DNA of 64,000 nucleotides from Seriola aureovittata (GCF_021018895.1 NC_079365.1:310001-374000), one strand, 5' to 3'; positions 35,089 through 48,097 are shown, counted from the stretch's first letter. Notes: generated from the letters alone by a model not told the origin. Translations and numbers: made by a program.

Positions 35089-37090
35089 ATGAGAGAGATG
35101 GCTGAGCATCAAGGGAACCTTTTGTCTGCTTTCAGTTCCCAGATGAACTTTTTGGTGGAGCAAATGCAGAGGCTTCAAACACTTTCTGCTTCCAGTGATG
35201 CCTGCACTGACTCGTCTCCAGATGATTCCACTACACCTCACATTCATCTGTGTAAACCAGAGCATTTCTCTGGTGCCTCAGGCGACTGCAGAGCGTTCCT
35301 TATGCAGTGTGACATTTGAATTTCAAGCTTTCTCATTTCCCACTGATCATTCCAAGACTGCCTATATTATTTCCCACCTGCCTGGCAGAGCTGAGGCTTG
35401 GGCCATGGCTGAATGCAACAGCAGATCAGCAATCTGTTATCACTGCAAATGTTCATAAAGACTTTCTCCAAGATTTTCCAAGTGATGTCCCCAGTTTGGG
35501 AAGCTTCCAGGTTCCTCGTCGTTCTTCATCAGGGTAAGAGACGTGTTACTGATTATGCCCTTAAGATTCATACCTTGGCAGCTTTCTTCAATGGATTATC
35601 AGAGACTGTAAAAGACCACCTGGCCCCCCTAATTGCTTTAGCCTCAAAAAATAATAAAAGACTGTTTGAACATTAAAAGTCTAGGCCCGCAGCTAGTAGC
35701 CCTTTGTTTTCTCAGCGGAAGCAACAATCAGGTAGCGCCCCATCTCCTCCATCTAAGCCCATGGAACCTCTGTCTACATCCTCTGAGGAGCCCATGCAGA
35801 TTGGGAGAGCCAGACTTTCCCCTCTTTTACATGGATAAAGGCCGCTGCATCTACTCTGCTCAGCTTGGACATTTCCTAGTCAACTGAAGACCAAAAGAGT
35901 ATCTGGGAATCAGAGCAAACTGTTGAGCAGAACATCATTGAACTATAGGTCAACCCAATTGCTTTCTGATGTCTCTCTCAAATCCCCTTCTCTATCTCAA
36001 AGCCACCCACTTACTCTGTAAGGTCATTCACCACACACCTCCAGTTCCACTCACCTTCACTTATCTCACACAGAAGAGCTCTGTTTTCATCTTTATGAGG
36101 CCCCCCACATCCCCTGATTTTGGTTTATCCTTGGCTCATTGACCACAACCCCCACATAGTCTGGTTCACAGGCAAAGTCAAGGTTTGGGGAGGAGATTGC
36201 AAGCATCACTGTTACCCTGATAAGATCAGAGACTCTGCACTACCTGCTACTTCCCCTATTGAGCCAGTTTCCCCTGCAACTCTAATGTTATAGGTTCCCC
36301 TGGACTTCCTGATGAATGAATGCCTTGATGACATCCTCATCTTTTCCCCGGATGAAACCACCCACTCCTGAACCACCAGCTGTACATCAAGGCAGAAAAA
36401 TGTGAGTTGCATGTCTCCACAGTTTCATTTCTGGGATTTATTGTTTCTGAGGGAGAGGTGAGTATGGATCCAGAGAAGGTTAGTGCTGTCACTAACTGGC
36501 CAACCCCTTCTAACAGGAAGGAGGTCCAACACTTCCTGGGGTTTGCTAACTTTTATAGAAAGTTCATGAGAAGTTTCAGTTCCATTGCTGCCGCTTTGCA
36601 TGCTTTAACATCCTCCAAGTCTCAGTTCTCCTGGAGTCCAGAGGATGAGACTGCTTTCCAGAAGCTGAGATGAAGTTTCACCACAACTCCTGTTCTCACC
36701 TTACTAGGCCCTTCTCTCCAGTTTGTGGTGGAGGTTGATGCCTCAGATCTTGGGATCGGCATGTCTCCTTTCTAGTGTGCGTATGGCTATCAGCCTGTTT
36801 CCCCTCCTTGGAACGTGAGGTCAGTGTTCCCTCTGCACTCGCTCTGGTCCATCATTGCTGCTGGACATGGACCCGAGCCCGACAAATACGTTCGGAAACC
36901 TACAAAAAGGCTGTGGATCACTGCCGGACTCCTGCCTCAACCTACCAGAGTGGCCAGAAGATGTGGCTATCCAACTGAGACCTCCCACTGTGTGTTGAAT
37001 CATTATGGACCCTTATTTCAATTGGGACTTCCATTGGCATCATCCTGAGGTTCCTGGGCAGTCGGGTGCCAGACGTTTAGGGAGGGGGTA
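35089..37090 (+). mobile_element. Ty3/gypsy retrotransposon, internally deleted
   Basis: Gag-like frames at 35089-35676 (PEHFSGASGDCRAFLMQC, AYIISHLPGRAEAWA, RRVTDYALKIHTLAAFF). Reverse transcriptase at about 36310-36670 (LDDILIFSPDE, VSTVSFLGFIVSEGEVSMDP, EVQHFLGFANFYRKFM). RNase H start near 36727 (VEVDASDLGIG). Integrase tail at 36860-37000 (TYQSGQKMWLS). Protease, much of the reverse transcriptase and most of the integrase are missing, and several frames are broken. The layout is that of fish sushi-class gypsy elements. It is inactive. Confidence 0.8.
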
Positions 37091-37345
37091 TTTTCACAGT
37101 CTGTCCTGCCACGTAAGTTCATGTGCTGTTATTTTCAATATTTGTTTTTCCTGTTTTATTTTGGTCACTACCTCTTATCTAATTTCAGATCCACTTCCTG
37201 TCAAGTTTCCCACCTGTGTGATAGCCTGCCCCATCCTACTGTGTTGCACCTGTGTCTCATTGTCTTCCCTCTCATAGTGTGTTTAGTTTACCGCCATCTT
37301 GTGTAGTCTTCTTTGTTCGGGCCATGTGGTCACAGCAACCATTTT
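37091..37345 (+). mobile_element. Likely 3' LTR start of the gypsy element
   Basis: Follows the purine-rich GGGAGGGGG tract at 37080, where gypsy 3' LTRs begin. It has LTR-like composition, with no matching 5' LTR in the window. Confidence 0.4.
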
Positions 37346-37365
37346 GAAATGACCATCTTGCCTTT

Positions 37366-37538
37366 GTCTGACACCTGGCACTACTACTATGCCCTGGGGA
37401 AATTTCACGCTTTTGTTTTTATGAAAGAATAAATTCTATTGCATTGAACTCTGACCATTTCCAGTGACTTCTTTTTTAAATCTTTTTGGACTCCAGTAAA
37501 AGTGCAATTTTCCAAAATCTGGACTTTTTTCTCCAACA
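37366..37538 (+). mobile_element. Partial retroviral LTR (family of the 45891-46492 LTR)
   Basis: Shares CACCTGGCACTACTACTATG, AATAAATTCTATTGCATTG and the end TTTTTTCTCCAACA with the 3' LTR. It includes the AATAAA poly(A) signal. It could be the remains of this provirus's own 5' LTR or a separate solo fragment. Confidence 0.6.
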
Positions 37539-40400
37539 TAAATGTTGAGTACAGGTCTTTGCCCAGGTGAGGTAAATCAGAATGTCTCTTCTCTAAAGAA
37601 CCTAGTCAGAAAAATTGAAAAATAAATGAGAAATTAAGCATGAGAAAGTATTAAAATTTTCATTCAGTCACCAAGACTAAGTCACTGGGGAACAGAGTTG
37701 AATGCAAGTGTGTTTTATATGTGTCTTAAGTGTAATATATGTGTTATGTCTCATCATGGTGCAGAAAGAGTGGATGACTTTGATCAACTGCTGCTAAATA
37801 TGTGTATTTTATGCTGGCTTATAACCAGTTTTGTGGGGGGGTTGATGTGGTTATCACTAAAAGCCTCTGAGCAAGATAAGCCGTGAACCAGGGTGATTAG
37901 GAGCCTTATACAGACACACAAATGAGAATAGCGTGGTTTGTTCTCAGAATAGAAAACACAACAGCCAGACTGATATTGAATTATTTGGGGTTAATGGCGA
38001 TACCGATATTGATGTTGGGTCCGGTAGGAGCCTGTTTGGTTATTAACTAAGAATTCTGAATATCATTGAAAAATCATTGATTTACAACTTTAAATTATTA
38101 ACCAGTATTATTATGGTAATTAATATTAATTAATAATGCGGGGCACCACCCGGAAACCGGGAACAATAACCAAACCAGGTTATAGTCTTATAACCTTAAT
38201 AGTTCACTCTGAGTAAAGGGTCTCTGGGGTCAGTGACCGCGAGTATCTAATGAAGGATTAAGTTCGAGCTCAGATCCTCTCAATCAGTCACGGATCACAA
38301 TAAACATACACAATAATGACCAAAAGAGCTTCTCTTTAAACGACAATAATGTTTATTAAAATCTCCACAGCAATTAACAAAGTTAACCACAGTCTTGATA
38401 TATCACACTATACTACCAACCATCAACTAACTACACATTTAAAGAATAACAGCTATACAATCAACTCATACAAAGGAGGCGTGCGTGTGTGTGTATATAT
38501 ATGTGTGTGTGTGTGTGTGTGGGTGTGGATGTGTGTGTGTAAGGTGAGATGGCGGATGTGATCTGTGACGATCACGTCCTGCAGGATCCAAGATGGCGGA
38601 CGGGTCTGAGAGTGTTAGACCACATGAGCCAAAATGGTGGACGGAATTATGTCAACCTAAAAAGGGGCGCTGATTGGGGGTCAGGCTTCTCTGCTCACCT
38701 AATTCGAGTCCTCACCACACGTGTCTGACGGTGGAGGGACGTCGAATATATATATGTATATATATGATAAATGATATGTCTAAATGTAAGTGTGCGTGTG
38801 GGTGTAACAAAGGAGGACAAACGACTCACGGCGGACTCGAGCTACCATGGGATGCGAGCGATAGTTATTCAGCCCACAGATAGCACAATTCAAACACAGC
38901 AAATTAAAAATCAACATCAGCAGCTAAGCTAACACACAATTAATACAATCTCTGCCCAGACGTAAACCTCTTACTTGGATCGCTTCCAAGCGATTAGATG
39001 TGTGAAGGTCCGTCGGTAAAATCCAACACAGGTTCTCCGGTGTGGTTCTGACGGTGCCGTCGTCGTTTGTGAGGGTTGCGGCAGCTGATTCCTTGTTGGG
39101 CAGCCAAGAAACCCAGCTGTTGGATGGTAGTGGTCGTCGGGTTGTCCACGTCTCCGCGTTCTCCCTTCTGCAGGCGGGAGAAATTGTTGATCTGCGTCGG
39201 CAGAAATCTCTTTTTGGATCCGTAGTTTTGTTTTTAGTTAAACATGGGGGAAGTCTCAACTCGTCCAGCAAGGGGAGAATCTTGAAATTCCGCGGGGGAA
39301 AACACGTGCACAGGGTTGGTTACCTCCTTCAGTAGACTGGCTCACAGAGAAAGCGGGGTATCTCTGCTGCAGCTACAAAGGAAAGGCAATGATCGGTGTG
39401 TGCAGTTGACCTTTATAGATGCAGCGATGTCACGGCGTAGTCGCCGGGGTCCCCTGCATCTCTGCCAATGAGAAGCGTGAGTTTGGGGGTCCCCCAGATT
39501 TCACACACAGGTGTGAACCGCAGTGCCTGCTGGGAGCTGGAGTCTGTGAGGGGCAGTTTTTGGCGCTCTTTTCTTTGTTCAGGCCTGAGACTAAGAATTA
39601 GGCTCTGAAGTCAGGCTTCAGAGGTTACAAATAGGCCAGAGCAGGCCTGCTCTAGGTCGGCCACATATTCAGGCCCAACATTAGGGAGTAAAAAAAAAAG
39701 GCTCTAGAAAAGATGTGTTGAAATAGTGTAGAGACTAAGAAAAGTAAAAGCCGGCATAGCCCCTGCGTCCCCTTTTGTCCTGTTGTCTCCGTAGTGTCAC
39801 AGCTGGGAGCTGAGATTGTCCAGAGAAAAAGGAGTCTGAACAGATAGGGAACTAAAAAGTCTAAGGGTTAAGAGATAAAACAGTTGCTACAGATTTTCTT
39901 CCCCCAAATATTTTGGCATTTTGCTGGGGTATCCCAGCAAAGGGTAGGTCTGCAAGGACATGGGACTGAGTCTGTGTTGGACTGATAAGAGCTTGGGGCC
40001 TATGGGACTCAGAGTTATTGAATGAGCCACTGAGGGACAAAAAGTGTATAAAGTGCGTGTTAATATTGCTAAGGATAGATAAAATAGTAACTGTGTATAT
40101 AAAAAGAAAAAGTGTTCATAGGGATTTAAATTGGATGTAAACTTTTCATATCCTAAGGGAAACCAATACAGACAAATGAGGAAGAAAGTAATAGTAAAGA
40201 TAAGGTGTCTTTTTAGAACATTATGAAAATAAAGGTGATGTAATGATACAGGGAATAAAGACACATTTCTGGTTGGAGCGGAGACGACAAGGGTTTGGAG
40301 CATTGGCATGACAAACAGCAAGTAAAACTAAACCTGTGGCACATCACAAAGTTTGTTAAATCTAACACAAGTTCAAAAGGGGTTTCCTGGAGGTGGTGAT
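37539..40400. other. Unresolved insert with LTR-like features
   Basis: Between the partial LTR and the first retroviral frame. About 37990-39660 is relatively GC-rich. It has an ATATAT block at 38746-38766, paired AAGATGGCGGA motifs (38590) and an imperfect GT tract at 38482-38543. Read on the minus strand it resembles an LTR plus leader and has an open frame of 115 codons (38924-39271) of no family known to me. I cannot assign it. Confidence 0.3.
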
Positions 40401-40645
40401 AAGCAGGCGGTAAACCGTAGCTACGTTGGCACAAGTGTTAGAGCACCTGTAAGGCAATCGGCACTAGACACTATCTCTCTAAGTCAAACACTGGGAGTGC
40501 TAGAGGGGGTTTGCAGGCAGAACAGGGTGGCAGTGAGCACACTGCTGTGTATCGCCATCATTCCCAGGAGACTGAAGTGGGAGGCAAGCAGATTCCAATA
40601 CACTGTTCCTACCCAAGGGGAAGACAGGACAGAGAGACTGGCATT

Positions 40646-40649
<4 letters not shown>

Positions 40650-40705
<56 letters not shown>
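40650..40705. repeat. (AAT)n microsatellite
   Basis: About 18 AAT units, giving poly-Tyr or poly-Ile artefact frames. Confidence 0.95.
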
Positions 40706-42299
40706 GTTACAAATAACAAAGTGCGTCACATGAATCAAATACAAACATCAAAATGAAATGCAAATGAAATTAAAAGACATTCCACAATAAAAGCATTTTT
40801 ATAAAAGTGTGTCTTAAGAAGTGAGATAAAACAGGAAACTGACTCTGCAAATTCAACCCTATAAGGAGAAGAAAATAAGCCTGACAGTACTACTGGTAAA
40901 ATACTTGAGTTAATCAGGATAAAGAATCAAATTAGGCTCCTGGAATCCCCATATCAAGCAGTGGAAGATAAGGATATATGGGGGCTAAAGTGATTACAGG
41001 AGGTGTGTCAGCACCAGTGGATTTGGTGATAAATCAACACCCAGAACATGAAAAACAGATCCAATTGTGTATGAAAAAGTGGCATAAACACACTTCAGGA
41101 AAATTACAGTGGGCAAAAGAGGGCACCTTCAGAGAAGCCTGCTGCAATGAAGTGGAAGAAAAGATACAAGCAATAAGAGGGAAGGCAAGTGAGCTGGAGA
41201 GAGGGAAGTGCTGCTGTGGTTTAAACTGGAAAGTTACAGACACACATCCACTCATGCCATGCAGACACAGACACAAATGAGAGATGAAAAAAAAGGAAAA
41301 GAGTGAGAAGGAAAAAATTAAAAAACAAGAACAGCAGCCGACTGCCCCACCGTGGCCTGGCAGACCACGAACATATTCTCCCGACAGGAAGCCTGGAGTA
41401 AGACTATTCCCAGACAAGATTAACAGATGAAAATGTGAAACAGAAAATAAAAGGCAAGCTGCAGGGGAAGTTCACAGTGACATGGAATGAACAAGCAAAT
41501 GACAGAGGGAAAATAAAAAAACATTTGAATTAAGCCAGAAGAGTTAAAGACAAACAAGAGGAAATAATGACAGAAACTGATGAGTCCCAGGGTGATACAT
41601 CCCAAGACAAAGAAGAGAGGTCAGAGGGAGACAGAGATGACAGAAAGAAGTATTAGCAAGTGGTGAAAGAGCTGAGGTGTCAGAGAATGAAAATGTAGAG
41701 GACTATGCATTAAGGGATTTAGAAATCAAAATGCAACAACTGAAAAGAGGTCAAAGGTCAACTAGTAATGGCTCAGACTGATGCATTAATCTCAACTGCT
41801 CCAGGAATGGAAAACATGGAAACCATGGGCACAAGCTCAGTCAGGAAATGCTGATGAACCACGACTGCCACCTCATTGTACTTCTGTACGACGGATAACA
41901 AAAGCCTATGATGAATGCTGGGAAGAACTGATAAATAAAAAACCATATTGTGTGGTCAGCCAAGATGTGTATATAGGACCACAAGGAGCAGCTACTGCTG
42001 TTACACTCCCACCTGAATTACAAGACTGGTTCCAAGTTTGCAATTCCGTCCCACATGTCTCACTGCTAGCGACAAAAGAACATGAATCCCATGAACTCCG
42101 CCCAATGGTAAATGTAGCATTACGAGTACAAAAGTGGAAACCTACAGAGAATAAGTACCTTCACATCTCACAAGGACAACCATACTCAGCATATCATTAA
42201 GAGCATGTGATGAAGAGACAGCAGAAAATGTGTTCTAGTGAATGAAAGAACACTTACACTGATGCCACTGACACCAAACATAAAATCCTGTTAGAAGAG

Positions 42300-42542
42300 T
42301 TGACAAAAAAAGTGTTATCAAAACACAAGACTGATGTAGGTACGATTAAAGTAGCACAGCCTATACATATTAAGCTTAAACCAGGAGCTAGGTTGCCATA
42401 CAGAAAACAATATCCACTGAAGCAGCATGCTATAGAGGGAATCATGGCCACAATTCAGGGCTTGACAGAGGCAGGGGTTTTTGGTCAAAACAAAAAGTCT
42501 CTGCAACACTCCCATGTTTCCAATCAAGAAGCCACACTCTAA
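42300..42542 (+). pseudogene. Retroviral reverse transcriptase, N-terminal fragment
   Basis: Contains KTDVGTIK and the proline/arginine-rich LPYRKQYPLK motif typical of the start of class I retroviral reverse transcriptase, then a glycine-x-leucine stretch. The frame ends at TAA. The catalytic YxDD region is absent, because the sequence jumps to the connection domain at about 42590. Confidence 0.75.
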
Positions 42543-42589
42543 TCAATCAACTCATCAAATTGGATAACATTTAATCAGGCCTGCCACCC

Positions 42590-43206
42590 TGTTATCAGGG
42601 ATTGGCAGCAGTAGCCTTTGCTTTTCAAAAGGCCTCGACGTTGACCATGGGACACAAGGTTATCTTATACCCATCTCACGGTTGGTTCAAACTCAAGCTA
42701 GAAAAACAGTTTATGAAGTTATACTTTCAGGACCTGAACTCACCATTAAACGATACAACACAGTGAATCCTGCAACCAGGATGGTGTTGAATGTGGATGG
42801 CACGCCACATGACTGTGTCCAAACAACACCTTCATGCAATCACGTGATGATCTGTATAATCAACCAATCACAGTTTGTTCCCTGTTTTAGGGATGCTACA
42901 GGAAACCATGCTGGTTATGCCATTGCACAACTTGCAGAAATCAAAGCGTTAACCACTGCATTTAAGTTAGCACAAGGAAAGTGTCTTAATTTATACACAG
43001 ATTCAGCTCATGCATATGGCGTGTGTCTCATAATTGGAAACATATGGAAAAAGAGAGGTTTTCTTGGAGCTGATGGTACCCCAATAACACACAGGGAAGC
43101 TGTCTCTGCTCTGTTAGACGCAATGCACCTCCCTACATCTGTCGCTATAATTAAGTGTCCAGTACATCAAAGGACAGACTCTTTGTTGCCAAGGGCAATT
43201 ATTTAG
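42590..43206 (+). pseudogene. Retroviral connection and RNase H domain remnant
   Basis: Open from 42682. A YEVILSGPEL connection motif is followed by an RNase H fold with FRDATGNHAGYAI, AEIKALTTAF and YTDSAHAYGV, which supply acidic catalytic positions. The frame shifts near 43160 and continues in another frame with ADETAKRAA. Not functional as it stands. Confidence 0.75.
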
Positions 43207-43560
43207 CAGATGAAACTGCAAAACGTGCAGCAGTTGGCACAACTACAGGCCCATTGTTGGTAGCTGGAGATTGTGAACCTCTAACAACTTTATCTTTTCT
43301 AATACAGGCACAGGAGAGAGCTGATCCATTTGAGTCGGTGTGGTTGAAAAAGGGGGCTAACAAGGTCACACAAGATGGTCCTCAAGGGTTTTGGAGAAGT
43401 TCTCATGGTCATTTTGTGTTGCCTGTTTCATTGTTGCGTTTTGCTATAAGAAATGTGCTTGGTGGTCGCAATTTTTGGCAGCCACGGTTGATAAAACATT
43501 GCATGAATGTGAAGGGTGTGCAGAATATAACACAAGGAAAGCTTTTTTCGACTCCAACTA
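43207..43560 (+). pseudogene. Retroviral integrase N-terminal remnant
   Basis: Follows the RNase H part. It has a His-containing zinc-binding-like start (HGHFVLPVSLLRFAI) and, in another frame, CEGCAEYNTRKA, the Cys pair of an HHCC finger. The catalytic core is replaced by unrelated sequence. Confidence 0.55.
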
Positions 43561-43589
43561 TGCATTGTTGGCTGGTGGACAGGAAGGAA

Positions 43590-44330
43590 AGTAACCGGGC
43601 AAGGGAAGGAGCCTGGAATCACAGGGGCAGAGCAGGAGAGCATCAACTGATGCTCAGGGGCGAAACAGGGCAACTTTGGAGGACGGCCCGGAGGTGACCA
43701 GGTTGGTGACTAGGGAACAGGAGGCGGCCGAACCGCCGACTGGGACATGAACAACCAACTCGGGAACAAGGGAGGAGTCGACCGGCGCTGATGCCAGGAT
43801 GGTCAAACCAGGAATTGAGTCAGGAGCCGATGAGACGTCAACCGGGACCCCCCACACCAGAACAGCTGATGCATCAGCCAGTGTGGTTGGCGAAGGCTCA
43901 TGGTTACTGGAGAATTGGGGCTCTGGATAGCTGGGCAGCTGGGACTGGGGCGAAGGCTGGAAGCTGGAGACCTGGGACAGTGGCTTGTGGTGGTAGCTGG
44001 TATCCAGGGGCTGAAGCTGCTTGGGGAATCAGCGTCTCTGTGACCTGCATCTCTTTCCAGGGACTCTGACCCCTAGATACCTCCCCGGAAAGGCTAACCC
44101 GGTTCCCCAAAAAGGAGACGACTCAGGGTCCTCCAGATCCGAATCCGATAGTGGGTCAGTCAACATGCTGTGAACCCTGGCAACTGACGGGGCCGCTGCT
44201 AGCTGGGAGGATTGGGGCTTGGGCTGGTAGCTGGAAACCTGGGGCTGGTAGCGAGGAACCTGGGGCTGGGGCTGGGGCTGGGGCTGAGGCTGAGTTTCCC
44301 TGCCGTGACAGGAGCCATGATGTCCTCATC
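43590..44330. repeat. GC-rich repetitive insert with GGGGCTGG units
   Basis: Repeats of GGGGCTGGTAGC-like units at 43900-44020 and 44205-44290. Proline-rich frames on the minus strand are compositional. It interrupts the provirus between integrase and the env-like frame. Confidence 0.5.
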
Positions 44331-45890
44331 TTCTGTGGCCACCACAGAACCCCGGAAAAATAGCAAGGAAAGGGGTCCCCCAGGTCAGACTCAGACACAG
44401 AGGATGAACTCACAAGCCCAACAGAATCAGACTCAGCAGGACCAACAGGAACATAGAGACAGAGTTGCAGGAAGAAAGACATTATGGAGATTAGGAACAC
44501 TGATTATAGTTTTGCTAATATATGGGGTCTTAATACATAATTATGAAGAATTAAAATCAATCATAAAACAAGGACAGTTGAATAATTATGCATTAGCAGG
44601 TCACAGAACCACTAGGTAAACATGATCAAAAACTGACCAAGTACAGCATATACGTGTGGTTACTGCATGTCCTTACTAACCAGAGGTGTGAAAGTAGTCA
44701 TAATTTCAAGGCTAAGACAGGACATACTGCTTAGTACTCACACTGCACTAACAAGGTATGGGAGGGAGGCATAGAGTAAATTTCTGACAGATGCAAATAT
44801 ATTTACAGACTATAAGACAAAATTCAAAGACAAAATTATGTTGCATACTGGTAGTCATGCAATTTCATATTACATGGACTATACTGAAGGTTGCTTTGTA
44901 AAAAAATGTGTAATAATGAAACTTTGTGATTATCTTAATAGATAGGTCATGGCAGAAGGCCCAGGATTCAGTTGGGAAAGCAACCAACTGCCTCAGGATA
45001 GGCAGTTCCAGCCCACAGAGGACACACCTCAGGAATGGTCCCACCATTGACACCACTGACACCATTGACACCACCTCCATCAAAGCCTTCAATACTGTAC
45101 CAGTTGCTCCAAGGCGAAATGCCAGTCCAACAGCCAGGACCACCAGTTCCAACCAAGGAGTCAGAAGAGGAGTCCTACTCCCCAACCACCCCTGATTCCA
45201 GTCATATGCCTCCATGGCCATGGGCAGCACCAATCGATTCTGACCAAAAGCCACAATCACCTGAGGAACCAGTCCCACGACCTTTTACCAGCACCGCTGT
45301 TGGAGATAACACTACTGGAGATAACATTGCTGGAGATAACACTGCTGAAGATAACACTGCTAATGCTACTGCACCCAAGAAAGTTGAAAACCCAAAGTGG
45401 TTGACATGATTCCACAGGAGTTCTGACGCATATTAGCAAATTGCCCACAAGATGAGCACTATGTTTGAACGGAGAATATACATATTAAATATCATGCATG
45501 TTTTGAATTTGCACTGGCTGTTAAATTCATATTCTCTTTGGATCCAGAATAACCGTTTGCTGTTATGTGTACCAAGTTAAATCAGGTGTAGACAATTTCA
45601 ATTATCCAAGTTTGCTAAATGTGTTAAACCAGAAACAAGCCTACTGTTTACCTACTGTAAACCCATAACTACCCTTAACTCACAATGCGTGAGGTTTTGT
45701 TTTCTTAGTAAGAATGATAATACAGGATCCATTTGCAATCCTTTGTATTCTTATGTTTGAATTTGTCATTATGTATAGACCATTGTCTTGATGACTCCTA
45801 TTGTCACCTGTCCACTGTTTGTTACACCGTAGCAATGGCTTCACTGGATAAGGTGTGAATGTGTGACGAGTTAGTCCCAAAGGGAGGAAA

Positions 45891-46492
45891 TGTTGTAGTA
45901 AATTTACACTGAAATATACTATGCATTATAAATATACTGAATGTTAAACTTATATATCCAATGAAATAGCAATATTCACAACAGAGGTTAGATTTTTATG
46001 TGAACCAGCCTTTGCTGAAGTAGGCACGTCATAGCATTGAACCTGGAGGGAATAAAGTTAAAAGAAATAGTCTGAAGGGCCCTAGGATCAATGGTGTTGG
46101 AGTAGTAGCTGTAGTGAGGCCCAGGTTGAGGATAGATAGGAGACTTTGAGAATAAATAGGAGACGTAGGTTGGGGATAGATAGGAGGTTTCTGGACACCT
46201 GGCACTACTACTATGCCCTGGCATGTTTGGGGAACTTTCACGTGGGGTTGGACACTATTGTTCCCATGGCGCTGATAGGTTTGCTTTAGAAAATAGGTGG
46301 AGAATCCACCTAAGAAGGAACTATACATGATTATGCACAGGCACTCTGTCTTCAGTTCGGATCTGGATCTGATCTCGCTTTGTTCTGAATAAATTCTATT
46401 GCATTGGACTCTGACAATCTGTAGAAAGTTAAGTGTTAGTGAAGAGGTCTAGACCTAGACTCTGGCCCGGACCTGGTCTTTTTTCTCCAACA
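45891..46492 (+). mobile_element. 3' LTR of the endogenous retrovirus
   Basis: Starts TGTTGTAGTAAATTTAC directly after the purine tract and ends TTTTTTCTCCAACA (TG...CA), about 602 bp. AATAAA near 46389 is the poly(A) signal. The last third matches 37366-37538. Confidence 0.75.
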
Positions 46493-46745
46493 CCTCCATG
46501 CTTCCACAACATTACTTTGCTCTGTCACACACCCCACAGCCACCTCACCTGTTTCCCATTAATCAGTTCACCTATATATACCAGCTGTCTTTCCCCAGTC
46601 TTGCCACATTGTTTTATCTATCATGTTCTGCATGTTGTGAATTCCATCCTCAGTTACCTGTTCTGGGACCTGCCGACCTGTGAGCGTTAACTGTCTCCAT
46701 TTCCTCCATTAAAAGCACTGAACCCTTCCTGCCTGGTCTGTGTCT
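46493..46745 (+). mobile_element. LTR-like fragment
   Basis: Contains CACCTGTTTCCCATTAATCA, a CTATATATACC TATA-like site near 46570, and CCATTAAAAGCACTGAACCC as a poly(A) region. Resembles the promoter/R part of a fish gypsy LTR. Confidence 0.4.
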
Positions 46746-47908
46746 GCTTTTTATCGACTCATACAAACATCAGTCATTTTGCATATTTGCCTTATCAGTA
46801 ATTTATGTACTTTCATAATTTGAAATATGCCTATAATGTGTTTGACGGTTGTTTTTTGTCATTATTCTGATGAATGTTGAGAGCTGATGCTTGATGGGCT
46901 GAGGTGAATTGTGGGTGTGGAATGCCCTTTAATGAAGGGGACAGGTGAACGGGTGTTCACGAGAGCGGAAGGGCAAACAATTTTCAACCGTACAACATAG
47001 AAATATAGGTGACTAGTAGGCCTGCAAATATCTTTATTCTATTTGTTTTCCTTTTTTGAAGTTTATGAGTATCTTGCTTTTTTCCAGCCCGATCTTTTCT
47101 TTCCATAAATAAATATTGAATAGTGACATAAGGATAGAATGCACCTACAATGAGTATATTCTTAAAGGAACTGGTCACATAGTCCGAAACAAACAAAAGA
47201 CTAGAAATATTATGACAGTGCAATAAAAACAAATAAAAATGAGAACCAGGTTATTCCAACTTATGACAAGACTAGTCTAGAAAAAAAAACAAAACACTGT
47301 ACAATATACTGTATTTATTAAAAAAATAAACACATCTTTCATGATACATCTTCCACTGTATATGGGTGAAACACTGTTGACTGGCTCAGAGAAAGCAGGC
47401 TTTCAGGAGAGGTTACCATGAAAGTTCATCTTTGGACTGCAGCTGCGCCTCATCACCAGCTGCTGTCAGAGTTCAACTCCACACAGAAAAAAGGAGTCTG
47501 TACAGAGTCACAACACAGACAGCAGGACTTAGACTGTAGCAACAGGAACTGTAATGTACAAGAGGCTGTGACAAAAGTTATATTTTTATCTTCTAGACTC
47601 CAGTTACATTTGGTATTAACATGTGATGTCTGTCTGGATTTCCCCCTAGATCAAATGCATGTTATTGTAAAGAGTAACTGACACAGAACTCATTATAGCA
47701 GAATGTTGTAGAGTCGTCAGACCACTCCTGGAAGTAGAGTGGCTTATGTTGTTGTTAGATCTGGACTCAGTCTGCCTCTTCCTGCTGTCTGACAGCCAAA
47801 GACCAGCCTTTCTTCTACAGAGCTGATCTTCCACAGTGAACATGTCTTTACACTTTGCATGACAACATAAAGTTAGAATGAGTCAGTGACACAGACAGAC
47901 TACAACAG
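46746..47908. other. Gene-free stretch
   Basis: AT-rich, with short open frames on both strands (47418-47681 plus, 47646-47843 minus). They lack family motifs and splice context. Nothing supported. Confidence 0.35.
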
Positions 47909-48097
47909 ACCTAACATACCTTTAAACTGACCTAACGTACCTTTAAACTGACCTAACGTACCTTCAAACTGACCTAACGTACCTTTAAACTGACCTAACG
48001 TACCTTCAAACTGACCTAACATACCTTCAAACTGACCTAACGTACCTTCAAACTGACCTAACGTACCTTCAAATGGACCCAACGTACCTTTAAACTG
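47909..48097. repeat. 21-bp minisatellite, nine units
   Basis: Nine near-identical copies of ACCTAACGTACCTTCAAACTG. Because the unit is 7 codons long, the minus strand reads as a repeated heptapeptide (GTLGQFE). Confidence 0.95.

Larger units (their letters stand above)
40978..46492 (+). mobile_element. Decayed endogenous retrovirus (class I-like)
   Basis: Order on the plus strand: a gag-like start (40978, Met-Gly as in myristoylated matrix), pol fragments (41952-43560), unrelated repeats (about 43590-44330), an env/accessory-like frame with one hydrophobic helix (LWRLGTLIIVLLIYGVL, near 44490), a low-complexity frame (45035-45409), a purine tract AAAGGGAGGAAA, and the 3' LTR. Many stops and deletions break every frame. 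The polymerase style is gamma/epsilon-retrovirus-like. No intact 5' LTR or primer-binding site was identified. Confidence 0.7.

Noticed and set aside
39887..40321. Minus-strand 144-codon hydrophobic frame
   Set aside because: AT-rich, no motif, no splice context, inside a repeat-derived region.
43654..44500. Val/Pro/Ala-rich minus-strand frames
   Set aside because: They arise from GGGGCTGG repeats read in reverse.
47418..47681. 87-codon plus frame (MKVHLWTAAAPHH)
   Set aside because: No family resemblance, no splice partners, and an overlapping minus frame of equal quality.
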